NCBI RefSeq assembly: GCF_001971725.1
Contig: NZ_CP019388.1
Span: forward strand, 1,426,001 to 1,490,000
Length of the DNA stretch: 64,000 bases
Source: Winogradskyella sp. J14-2
GTDB lineage: Bacteria > Bacteroidota > Bacteroidia > Flavobacteriales > Flavobacteriaceae
Direction: 5' to 3'
The position numbers were made by a program, and so were the translations under genes. The notes beneath the pieces are model-generated. The model ran no database searches. It saw only the letters and a program-made list of their open reading frames with translations, and was not told where the DNA came from. Position 1 is the stretch's first letter; each line of letters opens with the position of its first letter. Shown here in pieces: positions 61,581-64,000 of this stretch.

Positions 61581-62995
61581 TACTTCTTAATTAAAATTTT
61601 ATATTCCCAAGGGTTAAGTTCAAAAGCATCACCCACTAATTCCAATTCTTCATTAGACAAATAATTCAAAAACTTGCCTTTTGGCATCGCAATTTTATTT
61701 CCTGCATCAGAAAAATTACCAACAAACAAAAGTGTCTGTTCATCTTTAGAACGCTCAAACATTAAAATATCGCTTTCTGTATTCAGTCGTTTATAATCTG
61801 CAGCATTTTTACCACCATTAAGCGCTGGATTAGTGTTTTTAAGTTCACCTAATTTTTTCAACAGATTGAAATATTCGCCTTTTGTTTTAGGAATTGAATC
61901 CTTTTCAAAAAACTTAAGACGGTGATCCATATCGTATTCTTGTCCGCTGTAAATTAAAGGCATTCCAGGCATCAAAAACTTAAGTGCTGTGAACAATTCC
62001 TTTTTATCACCCATTCGTTCTTTTATCGTACCATTCCAAGAATTCTCATCGTGATTGGTGATGAAGTTCATTAAGATATCGTCTTCATCATAATCGTTTG
62101 AAACCTTGTTTATGTATGCATCAAAATCTTCTGTTGTTTTTTCGCCTTTTGCCATTGCGTTCATTAAATGATGGCCATCCCAAGCATACGCCATATCAAA
62201 CAAATCTCCATCTAATAATTCTGGTTCCCAAGCTTCGGCAAGCATAAAAACGTTGGTTTCACTTCTTAATATTGAAATAGCCGTTTTCCAGAAATCTAGT
62301 GGTACCGAACCTGCAACATCACATCTAAAGCCATCTACACCTTCTTCCTTTACCCAGTACAACATATCTTCAATCATTTCTTGGCGCATACTTTGATTGT
62401 CGTAATTGAGATCTGCGACGTCTGTCCAATCCGTGCCTTTTGGATGAATGATTTCACCAGACTCGTTTTTTGTATAATATTCAGGATGATTTTTTATCCA
62501 TTCGTGATCCCAACCTGTATGGTTTGGTACCCAATCTAAAATCACGTAAATTCCGTTTTCGTGAGCGGTTTTAACTAGTTCTCTAAAATCTTCTTTGTTA
62601 CCAAATTCAGGGTTGATTTTAGTAAAATCTGTTACTGCGTAATAACTTCCTAAATATTTAGCTTGTTCTTCTTCTGGGAATTCTGAAGCAAACTTTCCTC
62701 CTTCAGCCTTTCGTTTCGTTTCTGAAATTGGGAATACAGGCATTAACCATATCACTTTGACTCCCAACGCTTTTAGCGTTGGAATGTCTTTTGTAAATTC
62801 ATCAAAAGTACCTTCTGGTGAATATTGACGAATGTTAGCTTCGTAAATCACGGCAGTTTCCAAAACCTCATCTGAAATCGGTTCAATTTCAACACTCGTT
62901 TTTGGCTCGTCTTCTATTATTTTGCTTTCTTTTTTTTCTTCTTTACAATTTGCAAACAGCGCAATTGCAAAAAAGGTAAATATTAGTTTTTTCAT
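61580..62995 (-). CDS. GH13 alpha-amylase lipoprotein (471 aa)
   Basis: 471-residue family 13 enzyme. The lipobox is LFANC (Cys about 17), followed by a run of Lys/Glu. Catalytic regions: DWVPNHTGW (I), GFRCDVAGSVP (II), MLAEAWE (III) and FITNHDENSW (IV), all intact. Shorter than the 552-residue enzyme and lacking a long C-terminal domain, it may act on short maltodextrins. Position between two GH13 genes with spacing of 0-3 bp indicates co-transcription. Confidence 0.93.
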   Translation of the reverse strand: MKKLIFTFFAIALFANCKEEKKESKIIEDEPKTSVEIEPISDEVLETAVIYEANIRQYSPEGTFDEFTKDIPTLKALGVKVIWLMPVFPISETKRKAEGGKFASEFPEEEQAKYLGSYYAVTDFTKINPEFGNKEDFRELVKTAHENGIYVILDWVPNHTGWDHEWIKNHPEYYTKNESGEIIHPKGTDWTDVADLNYDNQSMRQEMIEDMLYWVKEEGVDGFRCDVAGSVPLDFWKTAISILRSETNVFMLAEAWEPELLDGDLFDMAYAWDGHHLMNAMAKGEKTTEDFDAYINKVSNDYDEDDILMNFITNHDENSWNGTIKERMGDKKELFTALKFLMPGMPLIYSGQEYDMDHRLKFFEKDSIPKTKGEYFNLLKKLGELKNTNPALNGGKNAADYKRLNTESDILMFERSKDEQTLLFVGNFSDAGNKIAMPKGKFLNYLSNEELELVGDAFELNPWEYKILIKK

Positions 62996-62997
62996 GA

Positions 62998-64000
62998 TTA
63001 CTTTATCTTAAGTATAAATGATTCTAAAGGTTTTATATCAATACGAACTTGGGCTTTACCGCCTTCAACTTTTAAAGTTGAAGTATAATTCTTGTACAAC
63101 TGGTCTTCAACTTGATAGTCGCCATCTTTCAACTTTAATTTTGAGATTAAATCTTCTGGTAATTGCAATTCAAAACCATAAATGTTTTCAGCATTAAAGT
63201 TTGAAATTATAATGAGTTTTTCATTAGCACTCCAACGTGCAAAACTTAAGACTTTATCGTTATACCATTCTGTATGTTGCTGATTATAGTGTTGCAAATC
63301 TTGATAGTCTCCCATTAAAGCATCACTGGTAATGGTGAAGTTTAACAAGCGCTTGTAGAAATCTCTCAAGTTTTTTTCGGCTTCGGTAGATTGGCCGCCA
63401 TCAAACTGTTTGTTGTTTACCCAACGCACAACGCTAGGCACACTTCCGTAATCGAAAATGGATGTTCGTATTGGGTCACCAAAACCTAAATCTTCTTCAG
63501 CTTTTTCACCCAATTCCTGACCAAAATAGACCATTGTTGGTGAGGTACTTATGGTTGCAGAAACGACCATTGCTGGTTTTCCTTTTTCAGCATTACCAGC
63601 AAAATCTGGACTTGCAATACGTTGCTCGTCGTGATTTTCTAAAAAGTGAAGCATATGATGCTCAATATCTTTTAAATCCTCTTGAATTGGAGGAATGTTG
63701 TACGTACTTCCATGACCTTGCATTACGTGTTTTAAGGTATCATACAATTGTACCTTGTCGTACAAGTAATCCATTTTTCCTTTTTTGATGTAAGCTCTAT
63801 ACAAATGTGGTTGGTAAACCTCAGCCAATAAAAATGCCTCTGGATTCTTCATTTTAATGTGGGAATTCATGTAACTCCAAAATTCTACAGGCACCATTTC
63901 TGCCATATCAAATCGGAAACCATCTACACCTTTGGCTGTCCAATACAGGGCAACGTCTTTAAACTTTACCCAAGAACTAGGCACTGTTTTGTCTTTCCAA
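62998..64000 (-). CDS. GH13 alpha-amylase, 5' end outside window
   Basis: C-terminal 333 residues of a third family 13 enzyme; the frame runs off the window edge without a start. Visible catalytic regions: GVDGFRFDMAEMVP (region II), LLAEVYQPHLY (region III) and FLENHDEQRI (region IV); region I is not visible. A GTG at 63982-63984 codes an internal Val and is not the start. It lies 2 bp upstream of the 471-aa GH13 gene and is the first seen gene of the operon. Confidence 0.92.
   Translation of the reverse strand, partial: WKDKTVPSSWVKFKDVALYWTAKGVDGFRFDMAEMVPVEFWSYMNSHIKMKNPEAFLLAEVYQPHLYRAYIKKGKMDYLYDKVQLYDTLKHVMQGHGSTYNIPPIQEDLKDIEHHMLHFLENHDEQRIASPDFAGNAEKGKPAMVVSATISTSPTMVYFGQELGEKAEEDLGFGDPIRTSIFDYGSVPSVVRWVNNKQFDGGQSTEAEKNLRDFYKRLLNFTITSDALMGDYQDLQHYNQQHTEWYNDKVLSFARWSANEKLIIISNFNAENIYGFELQLPEDLISKLKLKDGDYQVEDQLYKNYTSTLKVEGGKAQVRIDIKPLESFILKIK

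Noticed and set aside
1..64000. CRISPR array, tRNA or rRNA genes, insertion sequence or prophage
   Set aside because: No regularly spaced repeats, no cloverleaf sequence, no transposase, integrase or phage gene was seen in the window.

Overview
The window reads as chromosomal DNA from a marine-type member of the Flavobacteriaceae (Bacteroidota). It is AT-rich. It has a SusC/SusD pair, lipoproteins and outer-membrane barrels with Bacteroidota-style signals, CarboxypepD_reg-like domains, a mevalonate pathway, a DHS-like polyamine gene, and promoter boxes resembling TTG-N(17-23)-TAnnTTTG. I saw no rRNA, tRNA, CRISPR array, transposase or phage gene.

Layout. 1-2952: 5' part of ppc (minus) and a guanine deaminase. 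3087-16510: a 13.4-kb plus-strand arsenosugar-type cluster (AhpD-like peroxidase, ArsS radical SAM enzyme, two DUF2064/TIGR04282-like proteins, SusC, SusD, Na+/solute symporter, metallophosphoesterase, rhodanese, purine nucleoside phosphorylase, sterol-desaturase-like hydroxylase, DUF547, TIGR04283-type glycosyltransferase). 16635-26542: envelope and redox genes, including a GH113-type hydrolase, an FAD reductase with a membrane ferredoxin, and a fasciclin lipoprotein. 26808-31242: glycosyltransferases. 31258-36808 (minus): small proteins and a polyamine operon (arginine decarboxylase, agmatinase, DHS-like synthase). 37366-41841: sulfotransferase, a transglutaminase-like protein, a pseudouridine synthase that has lost its catalytic Asp, a frameshifted lipoprotein gene and an HTH gene with two nonsense codons. 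41834-47641 (minus): nitrilase, UbiA, mevalonate kinase, diphosphomevalonate decarboxylase, DUF1697, BaiN-like flavoprotein. 47727-57660: a three-part phosphoesterase/barrel protein, SelO, an HD-Pycsar-effector-like protein and a GAF protein. 57789-64000 (minus): a starch/maltodextrin operon (GH97 and three GH13 genes, the last cut by the window edge).

How the genes work together. In the arsenosugar locus the genes suggest a route: ArsS attaches a 5'-deoxyadenosyl group to a methylated arsenical, the phosphorylase removes adenine, a nucleotidyltransferase-fold DUF2064 protein may activate the arsenoribose, and the GT2 enzyme may transfer it. The phosphorylase carries Asp where human PNP has Asn243, which fits a 6-aminopurine substrate. 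No ArsM methyltransferase is present, but an outer-membrane uptake pair and a symporter are, so import of organoarsenicals is an open possibility.

Other points that stand out are short dispersed repeats inserted in frame into the mevalonate decarboxylase and into a membrane glycosyltransferase, an orphan HD-PycTM-like protein, and a patch of decayed genes next to the mevalonate genes.
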